A stretch of DNA of 64,000 nt from Oscillospiraceae bacterium (lineage in GTDB: Bacteria; Bacillota; Clostridia; Oscillospirales; Ruminococcaceae). How positions within the stretch are numbered: the stretch's first letter is position 1; the number at the start of each line of letters is the position of its first letter. The stretch is from the NCBI GenBank assembly GCA_017550285.1, contig JAFZPP010000023.1, positions 62,001-126,000 on the forward strand, given 5' to 3'. Under the pieces are notes generated by a model. That model did not search any database, was not told the DNA's origin, and saw only the letters and a list, made by a program, of their open reading frames with translations. Shown here piece by piece: positions 17,126 through 25,296 of the stretch. The position numbers were made by a program, and so were the translations under genes.

Positions 17126-18163
17126 TCAGGATTCCGGTGCGACCAGCCAGCAGGTCGGCATTCTGCGCGGACCGTACAGCGAGGAACAAACCGTAATCAT
17201 TTCATTTTCGTAGATCATATGCGAGGAACTGCCGCCGTCGAGGTTCGCGGCATTGACAGCGCCGTTTTTCAGCATAATGTCGATGATATCGTCATAGGTT
17301 GCGCCGAGGGAGTTTGCCTGTCTGCCGTCGATGACAAGCAGCAGGACCGTTCCGTCGGCAGTCTGTCCGATTGCAGAGCGCGGATTAAAGCCGCCGCCGA
17401 GGTCCTTCTCTTCATTCACCGGCTTGCCGTTGACGATCAGAACCGGACCGAAGCAGACCGCATCGCGGATACCGATATCCATTGCCTGCTGACCGGTCAT
17501 AGTACCGACATGCAGGATGTTGTTATTGTCAAAGCCGATGATATCATAGGTGGTACCCATGCCGCCCCAGCGCAGCTCGCCCTGCGAGACAACCATGCCA
17601 AGCGGCGTACCGCCGTTGCCGACGCCGTTGAGATCCTCAAAGCCGCCTGCATTGATTGCAGCCAGTGCGCCGTATTCCGCAACCATATCCATGACGCGCT
17701 TGCCTTCGTATTCTGCGCCGTACTGACCGGAAATGCCGACATATACACGGGAAGGATCCTTGATCTTGAGCAGCTTTCCGCGGAAGGTGCTGCCGGAAAC
17801 ATCCACAAGCTCGGTTTCTTTCTGCACATTGCCGCTGCCGTCCGCTGCCGGTGTACCGCTTGTCTTCGGTGCGATTTTGACCAGCTCCGCGTCTGTCACC
17901 TCATCTGTCGTATTATCACGGAAGGTGCCGAGATACTCAGCGATTTCCTCCTCGCTGAAATACAAGCCCGGGATAAACTTCAGCGCACTTGTCTCTTTCA
18001 TTGTACAGACAAAACGCTCCTTGGCGTACGGCGACGGTCCCTTTGCGATGACGAGCATCAGCAGGTACAGTGCGATGACCAGCAGAATCAGTGTCGTGAA
18101 GAATACGATCAAAATGCGGCAGATGATTTTACCGGGGGTCAGCCGCTTTTTCGCTTGTGCCAT
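17126..18163 (-). CDS. Phosphodiester glycosidase (NAGPA domain) protein
   Basis: A 345-residue protein with an N-terminal membrane anchor (about 13-38: IICRILIVFFTTLILLVIAL) and an extracellular NAGPA-like domain over about 140-345. The domain shows INAGGF, GGTPLGMVVSQGEL, NPRSAIGQ, LLVIDGRQ and LDGGSSSHMIYE, a set characteristic of GlcNAc-1-phosphodiester alpha-N-acetylglucosaminidase relatives. Such proteins act on sugar phosphodiesters, exopolysaccharide or teichoic-acid-like polymers. The ATG at 18163 follows AGGAAAGG. It is cotranscribed with the Arg/Glu/Pro-tailed membrane protein, which suggests joint action on a surface polymer; the substrate is not known. Confidence 0.88.
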   Translation of the reverse strand: MAQAKKRLTPGKIICRILIVFFTTLILLVIALYLLMLVIAKGPSPYAKERFVCTMKETSALKFIPGLYFSEEEIAEYLGTFRDNTTDEVTDAELVKIAPKTSGTPAADGSGNVQKETELVDVSGSTFRGKLLKIKDPSRVYVGISGQYGAEYEGKRVMDMVAEYGALAAINAGGFEDLNGVGNGGTPLGMVVSQGELRWGGMGTTYDIIGFDNNNILHVGTMTGQQAMDIGIRDAVCFGPVLIVNGKPVNEEKDLGGGFNPRSAIGQTADGTVLLLVIDGRQANSLGATYDDIIDIMLKNGAVNAANLDGGSSSHMIYENEMITVCSSLYGPRRMPTCWLVAPES

Positions 18164-18600
18164 AATGTTTCTACCTTTCCTTTTTGATGATTTTCATATG
18201 CATCGCCTGCACGCAGCAGCGTGCCGGGGAGCATGATGATGCACATTATATTTTACCGCAAATCCCGAAAAAAAGCAAGCATTTTTCGCATTTTCCGACA
18301 ACATTCTCATTGTGCGGAAAATACACTGTATTTTTTGTATAACTTGCTGTCCGTCCGGCGCTGTATCCTCACCCGTTCTGCGCCGAAATCCGCGACAGAC
18401 CTTGCTTTTTTTCGGGTTGTATCTGCGGCAGTGCATGGTTCACCCGTTGCGCAGTCTCCATAATATAAGACAGTAAAACACGCTGAAAAATCACATGATT
18501 CCGGCAATCCTAAGAAAAAATTAAGATTTCTGTCTGTACGCGGCGGACGGTGTCAGATGCTGTCGGAACGGCATATCATAGCAGGGAAGGAGGTGAAGGC
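18164..18600. other. Intergenic region, 437 bases
   Basis: This divergent gap contains the minus-strand promoter at 18250-18278. AT-rich patches lie near 18310-18350 and 18455-18530. No convincing promoter for the plus-strand gene at 18601 was found, although one must exist here, and no coding sequence with a ribosome binding site was seen. Confidence 0.5.
18250..18278 (-). promoter_or_regulatory. SigA-type promoter of the NAGPA operon
   Basis: TTGCTT (18278-18273) and TAAAAT (18255-18250), 17-base spacer, leader about 80 bases. Confidence 0.65.
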
Positions 18601-18816
18601 ATGGAAACGTATTTCGATATCCGCTCGCAGACCCATTCGGAGAAGGTGCAGCATCTGCTGAACCGCAGCCGCTATCCGTATCATGTGACGCGGTTTACCG
18701 GCGCAGACGGCTGTATCTACCGCTTTCGGGTTACGGCGCCGCAGCAGGAAATCTACGCACTGCTGACGCATTCCGGCATTCCGTGGCAGCCGTCCGAACA
18801 GCCCGCCGCCCCCTGA
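18601..18816 (+). CDS. DUF3343 family small protein (putative Se/S carrier-like)
   Basis: A 71-residue protein starting at the ATG behind an excellent AAGGAGGTG. Its sequence (METYFDIRSQTHSEKVQHLL; YRFRVTAPQQEIYALL) fits the small DUF3343 family, a compact alpha/beta domain. DUF3343 genes sit next to class V aminotransferase/cysteine desulfurase genes in many anaerobes, as here, and the family is described as a putative selenium or sulfur carrier. No Cys is present in this copy, so if it handles sulfur or selenium it does not do so through its own thiol. The next gene starts 28 bases downstream. Confidence 0.75.
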   Translation: METYFDIRSQTHSEKVQHLLNRSRYPYHVTRFTGADGCIYRFRVTAPQQEIYALLTHSGIPWQPSEQPAAP

Positions 18817-18844
18817 ATCAGACGCAGAAAGGAGCTGACCGCCG

Positions 18845-19966
18845 GTGCAGAAGCCGGTTTATTTTGACAATGCCGCAACGACCTTTCCGACGCCTGCCGC
18901 CGTCCGCAGAGCCGCTGCGCAGGCGATTCTCTATACAGGCGGTAATCCCGGGCGCGGCGGACATATTCTCGCAAAGCGCGCCGGTGAAGCAGTCTATCAT
19001 GCGCGGCAGACTGCGGCAGAAATGTTCGGCGCAGAGCCTGAGCATGTCGTCTTTACGCTCAACTGCACCCATGCGCTGAATCTTGCAATCTACGGTGCGC
19101 TGCGGCAGGGCGATCATGTCATCCTCAGCAGTATGGAGCATAACTCCGTGCTCCGTCCTGTCGCGGCGCTCGCAGAGCGCGGCATCATCCGATACAGCAT
19201 TGCACCGGTCTCCGCGGATGCAGAGGAGACCGTGCAGGCATTCCGCAGCCGCATCCAGCCGCAGACGCGCGCCGTTATCTGTACGCTCGCCTCCAATGTC
19301 ACAGGTCAGATTCTGCCGTACCGTGAAATCGGAACGCTCTGCCGTGAAAAGGCGCTGATTTTCATTGCCGACGGCGCACAGGGCTGCGGGCTGCTGCCTG
19401 TCTCGCTGCATGATGACGGCATACAGCTGCTCTGCACTGCCGGTCACAAGGGTTTATACGGCATCATGGGCACCGGTATGCTGCTTTCAGACGGCTCCGT
19501 ACCGCTGCGTCCGCTGATGCAGGGCGGCACAGGTTCACTCTCTGCTTCGCTGCGGCAGCCCGATTTTCTGCCCGATGCCCTCGAAGCCGGTACGGTCAAT
19601 GTTCCCGGAATCGCTGCGCTCGATGCCGGCATGCAGTTTGTCATGCAGCAGGGCGCTGACCGTATCCGTGCACATGAGGCGGCGCTCTGCAAGCAGCTGA
19701 CCGCATATCTGGAACGGCTGCCCGATGCCGTCATCTACCGCAGCCCGAAGGCGGATTATCTCCCCGTGATCTCCTTCACGCGCGGCGGCGAAGCGCCCGA
19801 TCAGACCGCCGGCAGGCTTGCTGCCGCTGGATTCTGTCTGCGAGCCGGTTTGCAGTGTGCACCGCTTGCCCATGAATCACTCGGTACGGCAAAGGGTACC
19901 GTCCGCTTTTCGCCCTCCGTCTTCAATACCGCTGCCGAGGTCGCAGCACTGTGCAGGGCACTGTAA
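18845..19966 (+). CDS. Class V aminotransferase / cysteine desulfurase-family PLP enzyme
   Basis: A 373-residue PLP enzyme. YFDNAATT (6-13) is the desulfurase N-terminus, and SMEHNS and ADGAQ carry residues around the cofactor. GHKGLYG holds the lysine forming the Schiff base. Near the C-terminus GLQCAPLAH supplies a Cys at the place of the desulfurase active-site thiol. This matches the TIGR01977-like subgroup rather than IscS/NifS proper. It probably takes sulfur or selenium from (seleno)cysteine. The start is GTG at 18845, behind AAAGGAG; no better ATG exists. It forms a two-gene operon with the DUF3343 gene; the acceptor is not evident. Confidence 0.88.
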   Translation: MQKPVYFDNAATTFPTPAAVRRAAAQAILYTGGNPGRGGHILAKRAGEAVYHARQTAAEMFGAEPEHVVFTLNCTHALNLAIYGALRQGDHVILSSMEHNSVLRPVAALAERGIIRYSIAPVSADAEETVQAFRSRIQPQTRAVICTLASNVTGQILPYREIGTLCREKALIFIADGAQGCGLLPVSLHDDGIQLLCTAGHKGLYGIMGTGMLLSDGSVPLRPLMQGGTGSLSASLRQPDFLPDALEAGTVNVPGIAALDAGMQFVMQQGADRIRAHEAALCKQLTAYLERLPDAVIYRSPKADYLPVISFTRGGEAPDQTAGRLAAAGFCLRAGLQCAPLAHESLGTAKGTVRFSPSVFNTAAEVAALCRAL

Positions 19967-20026
19967 AATGCGAAATCAGTATGCGGTATGTGCCGCCTAT
20001 ATTTATAAATCATCATAAATACAAGC

Positions 20027-20066
20027 CGCTCAATCCAGACTGTACGCTGAATTGAGCGACTTTGTT
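20027..20066. terminator. Bidirectional terminator between convergent genes
   Basis: CGCTCAATCCAG (20027-20038) pairs with CTGAATTGAGCG (20047-20058) with one mismatch-type pair. TTTGTTTT follows on the plus strand. It serves the class V aminotransferase gene and rsgA. Confidence 0.78.
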
Positions 20067-20079
20067 TTGATGTATCGAA

Positions 20080-20934
20080 TCAGTATGTCTTCCGGCTCAG
20101 GGACTCCTGCATCATCAGGGCATAGCTGTCATAGCGGGTCTGCGGAATCGCGCCCTTGCTGACGGCAAGCTGCACCGCACATCCCGGCTCCTTCATATGC
20201 CGGCAGTCCGCATAGCGGCAGGGTTCCGTCACCGCGCCGATTTCCGGAAAGCAGTCTGCAAGCTCGTCCGGCGCAATCTGCGCATAGGCTTCCGTCTCAA
20301 ATGTCGAGAATCCCGGCGTATCCGCGATCTTTCCGCCGTGCGGCAGTGTATACAGCGAAGTCTCGCGCGTTGTATGGCGTCCTCTGCCGAGTTTTTTGCT
20401 GATATCGCCTGTTTCCAGATGCAGTGAGACATCCAGCGCATTCAGCAGCGTCGATTTGCCGACGCCCGAATTTCCGGTAAATGCGCTGATTTTTCCTTTG
20501 AGCGCCTCATACACCGCCTGCACCGTCTCCGGCTTCTCATAATCCACGAAAAACTGCGGAAATCCGGCAGATTTGTACAGTGCAGCATAATGCTCCGCAT
20601 CTGCGAGATCGAGCTTCGTAAAAATCAGGACAGGCTGAATCTCCTTATAGACACAGACCGCAAGAAAACGGTCCAGCAGCTGCAAATTCGGTGCCGGATC
20701 GCGTACCGACAGCACAAACAGCAGCTGATCAAGATTTGCAAGCGGCGGACGGATCAGCAGATTCTTCCGCGGCATGATCTCCGTGATAACATCGTCCTCA
20801 ACCGTGACGCGGTCGCCGGTGCAGGGCGAAATCCCCTGCTTGCGGAAGATGCCGCGCGCCTTGCAGGATAATACACCGCTGGGGGACTCTACGGTGTAAA
20901 GTCCCCCAACTGCTTTCAAAATCAAACCTTCCAT
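20080..20934 (-). CDS. rsgA: Ribosome small subunit GTPase RsgA
   Basis: A 284-residue circularly permuted GTPase that assists late 30S maturation. It has an N-terminal OB-fold (1-70), then the permuted order of GTPase motifs: TKLDLAD (G4), GNSGVGKSTL (G1) and DTPGF (G3). The C-terminal zinc-binding segment (CRYADCRHMKEPGCAV) supplies the Cys/His ligands. The ATG at 20934 lies seven bases after the PASTA kinase stop with no good ribosome site of its own, so translation is probably coupled. It closes the housekeeping operon, as in many Firmicutes. Confidence 0.96.
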   Translation of the reverse strand: MEGLILKAVGGLYTVESPSGVLSCKARGIFRKQGISPCTGDRVTVEDDVITEIMPRKNLLIRPPLANLDQLLFVLSVRDPAPNLQLLDRFLAVCVYKEIQPVLIFTKLDLADAEHYAALYKSAGFPQFFVDYEKPETVQAVYEALKGKISAFTGNSGVGKSTLLNALDVSLHLETGDISKKLGRGRHTTRETSLYTLPHGGKIADTPGFSTFETEAYAQIAPDELADCFPEIGAVTEPCRYADCRHMKEPGCAVQLAVSKGAIPQTRYDSYALMMQESLSRKTY

Positions 20935-20941
20935 ACTGCGA

Positions 20942-23233
20942 TCAGGTCGTAGCAGGATCAACAGGCGCAACGGTTTCTTCCGTAACGACCGGAGGAACCT
21001 CCGCCTCTGTTGCAGATGTGACAGGCGGATCTGTCTGCGTGACAGGTGCAAGCGTCGTGGTCGTTGCAGGAGCCGGTCCCTTCAGACCGTCAACCTTCTC
21101 GAATGCGGCGTTCGCGTCCGCTGTGATCGTTTCATAGTTCTTCTTGTCGAAGTCAACACGGTAGCTGCCGATTGTGGCTTCCTTGCCGTTATCGTCATTA
21201 ACCAGAACCGCGACAACGTCAACCGTCTCATTGCCCTCGATGACAAGCGAGGTGACACCGGCTGCATACTGCGGATCAAACTGACCGCCGATTGCTCTTG
21301 CAACACCGCCCTCATAGAGACCGATATGGAATTTACCGGATGCATTGGGCGGAATATTGAAGGAGATACGAACCGGCTGTTCCTTCTTCTTACCGGAGGA
21401 AACGGTCAGCTCGATCAGCGAGCCCTCAGAGACCTCTTCATTCGGCGTGACGTTCTGGTTCAGGACTGTGCCCTCCTCAGCCTCGTCATCCATTTCCTTC
21501 TTTGCAAGCGTCAGCTTCAGGCTGTCCGCGGTGGTCTTTGCGAGGTCCCACTTCATGCCGACGAAGTTCGGAACCGGTACGGTTTCCTTGTTCTTGCCGA
21601 GCGACAGCGTCACACGGACATAGGAACCCGGCTCCAGCTCCACCGGTCCCTTCGGATCGGTAGAAATGACTCTACCCTTTTCCACAACCGGATCATAGGA
21701 CGAACGCTTATCGACATAGAGACCCAAGCCGACAATCGTCGATTTTGCAGTCTCAAATTCCCATTCGGTGACATCCGGCAGGAGCACCTTTCTCTGACCG
21801 AGCGAAACCTTGACATTGACGGTATCGCCCTGACCGACCGGATCGTTTGCGGGAATATCCTGATCGAAAATCTTATCCTTCTCGTACTCGGAATATTCCT
21901 GGCTCAGAATCTCGATACGGATCTTGTCGCCGAACTGCAATTTTGCTTCGTTGTAGTCCATACCGATCAGAGTCGGCATCTTGAATTCCGCCGCGTTGTT
22001 TTCGCTGGTATTATTATTGATCATGTTCCAGATCAGCATCGTAAACAGAATGGCTGCAACGATCATGACAACAATAATCACAGCACTGAGGATCGGAATA
22101 AAGAGCGACTTGGTCTCCTCCTCGTATTCCTCCTCGTCATCCCCGCCCGCACCTGCATAGGCAGCGACGGCACGGTAGGAACCGCGGTCATCATACGGCT
22201 CATCGTCGTAATACTGCTCCTCGTCGTCGTAATACTCCTGATCGTCGTCATAGTATTCGTCTTCCGGCGGCAGATCGCGCTCCTCTGTGAGCGGTCTGTA
22301 GTTTCTGGTTTTGCTGTTATCGTCTTCTTCAAACATATCCTGCACAGGCTCCTCCTCAAACAATTCGGGGTAATATCCGAACACGCCGTCCGGATCCTCC
22401 TTAAAGGTCTGGAGATCATCCATCATGTCTCTTGCGGACTGATAGCGGTCCGCAGGGTCTTTTTCCATCGCCTTGAGAATGATCTCCTCGAGTCCGATCT
22501 GGATATCAGGGCGAATGGTGCTGGGCAGCGGCACCTTTGCCTGCATATGCATCACTGCAATGCTGACAGGGTTATCGGTGTCAAAGGGCTTCTTTCCGGT
22601 GAGCATCTCATAGAGCATCACACCGACCGAATAGATATCGCTCTTTGCATCGGTTACGCCGCCTCTAGCCTGCTCTGGGCTGATATAATGCACGGTGCCG
22701 ATTGCTTTGTCGGTACCGGTTTTGCCGTCTTCTCTGGCAAACTTTGCAATGCCGAAGTCCATGACCTTGATCGTGCCGTCACGGAGCATCATGATATTCT
22801 GCGGCTTGATGTCGCGGTGGACAATGCCCTTGCTGTGGGCATGCTGGAGTGCGCGGAGAATCTGAAGGATGAAATGTACCGCATCCTTCCAGCCGAGCTG
22901 TCCCTGCTGCTCCATATATTCATTCAGGGTAATGCCGTCGATATACTCCATGACAATGAACTGAATGCGCTCCGAAAAGCCGACATCGTAAATCTTGACG
23001 ATATTCGGATGACTGAGCACAGCAATCGCCTTGGATTCATTGCGGAATCTGCGCAGGAATTCCTCATTCTCGGCAAACTCCTTTTTGAGAATTTTGACGG
23101 CAACGGTCTTATTATCGACTACATCCGTAGCGCGGTATACATCCGCCATGCCGCCCTCGCCGATCCGCTCCGTGATCTCGTAGCGGCCGTCGAGCTTCTT
23201 TCCGATGTTCTTGTCATTGCGATCTTTTTCCAT
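20942..23233 (-). CDS. prkC: PASTA-domain Ser/Thr protein kinase (PrkC/Stk)
   Basis: A 763-residue membrane kinase that senses muropeptides or lipid II and controls growth and wall synthesis. The kinase domain occupies about 15-280, with GEGGMADV, Lys47 in VAVK, HRDIKPQN and DFG. An acidic, Tyr/Asp-rich juxtamembrane segment (EYYDDDQEYYDDEEQ) follows, then one helix (IPILSAVIIVVMIVAAILF). Three PASTA repeats come next (PTLIGMDYNEA; PDVTEWEFETA; PNFVGMKWDLA), then an extra beta domain and a Thr/Pro/Val-rich tail. The start at 23233 has GGAGGT upstream. It is paired with the PP2C phosphatase gene encoded before it, the usual arrangement. Confidence 0.96.
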   Translation of the reverse strand: MEKDRNDKNIGKKLDGRYEITERIGEGGMADVYRATDVVDNKTVAVKILKKEFAENEEFLRRFRNESKAIAVLSHPNIVKIYDVGFSERIQFIVMEYIDGITLNEYMEQQGQLGWKDAVHFILQILRALQHAHSKGIVHRDIKPQNIMMLRDGTIKVMDFGIAKFAREDGKTGTDKAIGTVHYISPEQARGGVTDAKSDIYSVGVMLYEMLTGKKPFDTDNPVSIAVMHMQAKVPLPSTIRPDIQIGLEEIILKAMEKDPADRYQSARDMMDDLQTFKEDPDGVFGYYPELFEEEPVQDMFEEDDNSKTRNYRPLTEERDLPPEDEYYDDDQEYYDDEEQYYDDEPYDDRGSYRAVAAYAGAGGDDEEEYEEETKSLFIPILSAVIIVVMIVAAILFTMLIWNMINNNTSENNAAEFKMPTLIGMDYNEAKLQFGDKIRIEILSQEYSEYEKDKIFDQDIPANDPVGQGDTVNVKVSLGQRKVLLPDVTEWEFETAKSTIVGLGLYVDKRSSYDPVVEKGRVISTDPKGPVELEPGSYVRVTLSLGKNKETVPVPNFVGMKWDLAKTTADSLKLTLAKKEMDDEAEEGTVLNQNVTPNEEVSEGSLIELTVSSGKKKEQPVRISFNIPPNASGKFHIGLYEGGVARAIGGQFDPQYAAGVTSLVIEGNETVDVVAVLVNDDNGKEATIGSYRVDFDKKNYETITADANAAFEKVDGLKGPAPATTTTLAPVTQTDPPVTSATEAEVPPVVTEETVAPVDPATT

Positions 23234-23348
23234 CACAAACCTCCGTGCCGGCTGCCTCCGGCAAAACTGTTTCATAGCCCTTACAATCTCTATTTCTCAT
23301 GTGCTGTCAGCGGGGCTGGAAGCATCCCCCGTGCACAAGAATCACAAA

Positions 23349-24101
23349 TTAGATTTCTGTATCCGTCATCTGCTCATCCGTCAGCAGAATGACCGAGATA
23401 TTGTCTCTGCCGCCGCCCGCATTCGCCGCGGCGATACAGACCTCAGGCACCTGCTCGGCAGGCGTCTGACGCATGATCTCCGCAATGCGCTCCGGCGGAA
23501 CCATATTATATAAGCCGTCTGAGCAGAGCAGCACCTTGTCGCCGGGTTTCATCGGGACTGTCTGAATATCCGCAAGCACTCTGCTTGCCACGCCGACGGC
23601 TCGCATCAGCTCATTGCGTCTCGCATGCGTTGCGCGCTCTTCGGCGGTAATCATCCCCTGCTCATACAGAAGCTGCACGACCGTATGATCGGTTGTGAGC
23701 TGCCGGAGCTCGCCCTCCTGCGGAAGCAGATAGGCTCTCGAATCACCGATATTGACAATACAAGCCGTATGCTGCCGCACGAATGCGCCGACCAGCGTTG
23801 TTCCCATGCGGGAGCGCATTCTGCTGCTGACAGCCGCTCTGTATACCTTCTGATTTGCGACCGTGGCACTGCCGCGGAGCAGATCACAGATCTCCTCGTC
23901 GGACATGCCGCTGTGATAGGCACTCTGGAAATGCTCTTCCGCTGCGGCAATCGCCAGCTTGCTCGCTGTACTGCCGTTTTCCATGCCGCCCATTCCGTCG
24001 CAGACAATGGCAAGCACACCGTCCGGATAACTCTCCGCACGGATCGAATCCTGATTTTCAGCTCTGGTTCTGCCGATGTCACAGCCCAGATACGCCTTCA
24101 C
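23349..24101 (-). CDS. prpC: PP2C-type Ser/Thr phosphatase (PrpC/Stp)
   Basis: A 250-residue phosphatase opposing PrkC. Metal-binding motifs are ENQD near the N-terminus, CDGMGG, and GGRDNISV near the C-terminus, all intact. The start is GTG at 24101, inside the end of rlmN (23-base overlap), with only a weak GGTGAG upstream; coupling to rlmN translation is likely. A 115-base gap separates it from prkC. It removes phosphate from PrkC and its Thr/Ser targets in the cytoplasm. Confidence 0.95.
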   Translation of the reverse strand: MKAYLGCDIGRTRAENQDSIRAESYPDGVLAIVCDGMGGMENGSTASKLAIAAAEEHFQSAYHSGMSDEEICDLLRGSATVANQKVYRAAVSSRMRSRMGTTLVGAFVRQHTACIVNIGDSRAYLLPQEGELRQLTTDHTVVQLLYEQGMITAEERATHARRNELMRAVGVASRVLADIQTVPMKPGDKVLLCSDGLYNMVPPERIAEIMRQTPAEQVPEVCIAAANAGGGRDNISVILLTDEQMTDTEI

Positions 24102-25176
24102 TGGTGCTCACCACGCTTTCTTCTGCGGCTTTCTCCGCGGTCTCTCGTCTGAGCTGACCGCAGGCAGCCTTGATATCCTCGCCGAGCGTTCGCCGGACGG
24201 TGGCATTGATGCCCTCCTGTTCCAGCAGCCGCCTGAATGCCTCCGCATGACCTGCCTGAAAGCCGGTTCCCGCAACCGGATTGACCGGAATCAGATTCAC
24301 ATGCGGACGCTGATTCGGAAATACCGGACGGAGCCGTTTTCCGAGCTGCTTTGCCGCTGCCGGAGAATCATTCTCGCCGGCAATGACTGCATATTCAAAT
24401 GTCACACGCCTGCCCGTTCTGCGGAAATAATCGCCGCAGGCTTTCAGGAGCTGCTCCATCGGATACCGCCGGTTGACCGGCATCAGTGCATCGCGCGTTT
24501 CGTTATCCGACGCATGAAGCGAAACGGACAGCGTCAGCGGAAGCTGCTCTTCAGCAAGGCGCTCAATCATCGGCACAAGACCGCAGGTCGAGAGCGCGAC
24601 ATGCCGCAGGCTGAGATTCCTGCCCTCCTTGTCTGAGATCAGGCGCAGGAACTGCATCACATTCTCAAAATTATCAAGCGGCTCTCCGATGCCCATGAGC
24701 ACGATGCCGCTGATCTGCTGCTCCGGCGGAAAATCTGCATCGGTGCAGTAAATCTGTCCGAGCATCTCGGAGGGCGTCAGGTTGCGCACGAATCCGAGCG
24801 GCGCGGAGGCACAGAATTTACAGCCCATTTTGCAGCCGACCTGTGTCGAAATGCACGCAGTCACGCCGTGGTGATAGACCATGCGGACAGTCTCGATACA
24901 AGCCCCGTCAGAGAGCCTATACAGATATTTTACCGTATCATCCGTGCAAGAATCAAGCCTTTTCTCAATCTTTGGCAAGTTTATATAAAAGCGCTCTTGG
25001 AGCTCTGCCTGAAATTGTTTAGATAGTTCTGTCATTTTTGCGAAATCAAAGACCCGTTTTACGTGCATTTGCCGGAAAATCTGCTTTGCCCGAAATTTCG
25101 GTGCGCCCATTGCTTGGACCGCATCCGCAAGCTGCTCCGGCAGAAGGCTCAGGATGTCGGTTTTCGGCGTTTCCAC
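24079..25176 (-). CDS. rlmN: 23S rRNA (adenine2503-C2)-methyltransferase RlmN
   Basis: A 365-residue radical SAM enzyme that methylates A2503 of 23S rRNA and A37 of some tRNAs. The cluster motif C-x3-C-x2-C is CKMGCKFC. GIGEPLDN is the SAM-binding GEP motif, and the two mechanistic cysteines of the family are plausible at STCG and TVRRTLGEDIKAACGQ. The start is GTG at 25176, nine bases after AAAGGAG. It lies between rsmB and prpC in the conserved cluster. Confidence 0.96.
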   Translation of the reverse strand: METPKTDILSLLPEQLADAVQAMGAPKFRAKQIFRQMHVKRVFDFAKMTELSKQFQAELQERFYINLPKIEKRLDSCTDDTVKYLYRLSDGACIETVRMVYHHGVTACISTQVGCKMGCKFCASAPLGFVRNLTPSEMLGQIYCTDADFPPEQQISGIVLMGIGEPLDNFENVMQFLRLISDKEGRNLSLRHVALSTCGLVPMIERLAEEQLPLTLSVSLHASDNETRDALMPVNRRYPMEQLLKACGDYFRRTGRRVTFEYAVIAGENDSPAAAKQLGKRLRPVFPNQRPHVNLIPVNPVAGTGFQAGHAEAFRRLLEQEGINATVRRTLGEDIKAACGQLRRETAEKAAEESVVSTSEGVSGL

Positions 25177-25296
25177 CGGTATCAGCTCCTTTCATTTGCA
25201 GCGTTCCGCGCCGTCTTTGTTTTTCGCATAAACCGGATCATACGGCTTGACGCACAGCAGCCGCTGCCGCAGTCAGTCCGGTTCTGCGGGAAGGCT

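Noticed and set aside
15440-18187. A plus-strand open frame of about 915 codons across two minus-strand genes
   Set aside because: It runs through two clear genes on the other strand, including the repeat-rich tail, and its Cys/Arg-rich sequence has no recognisable domain.
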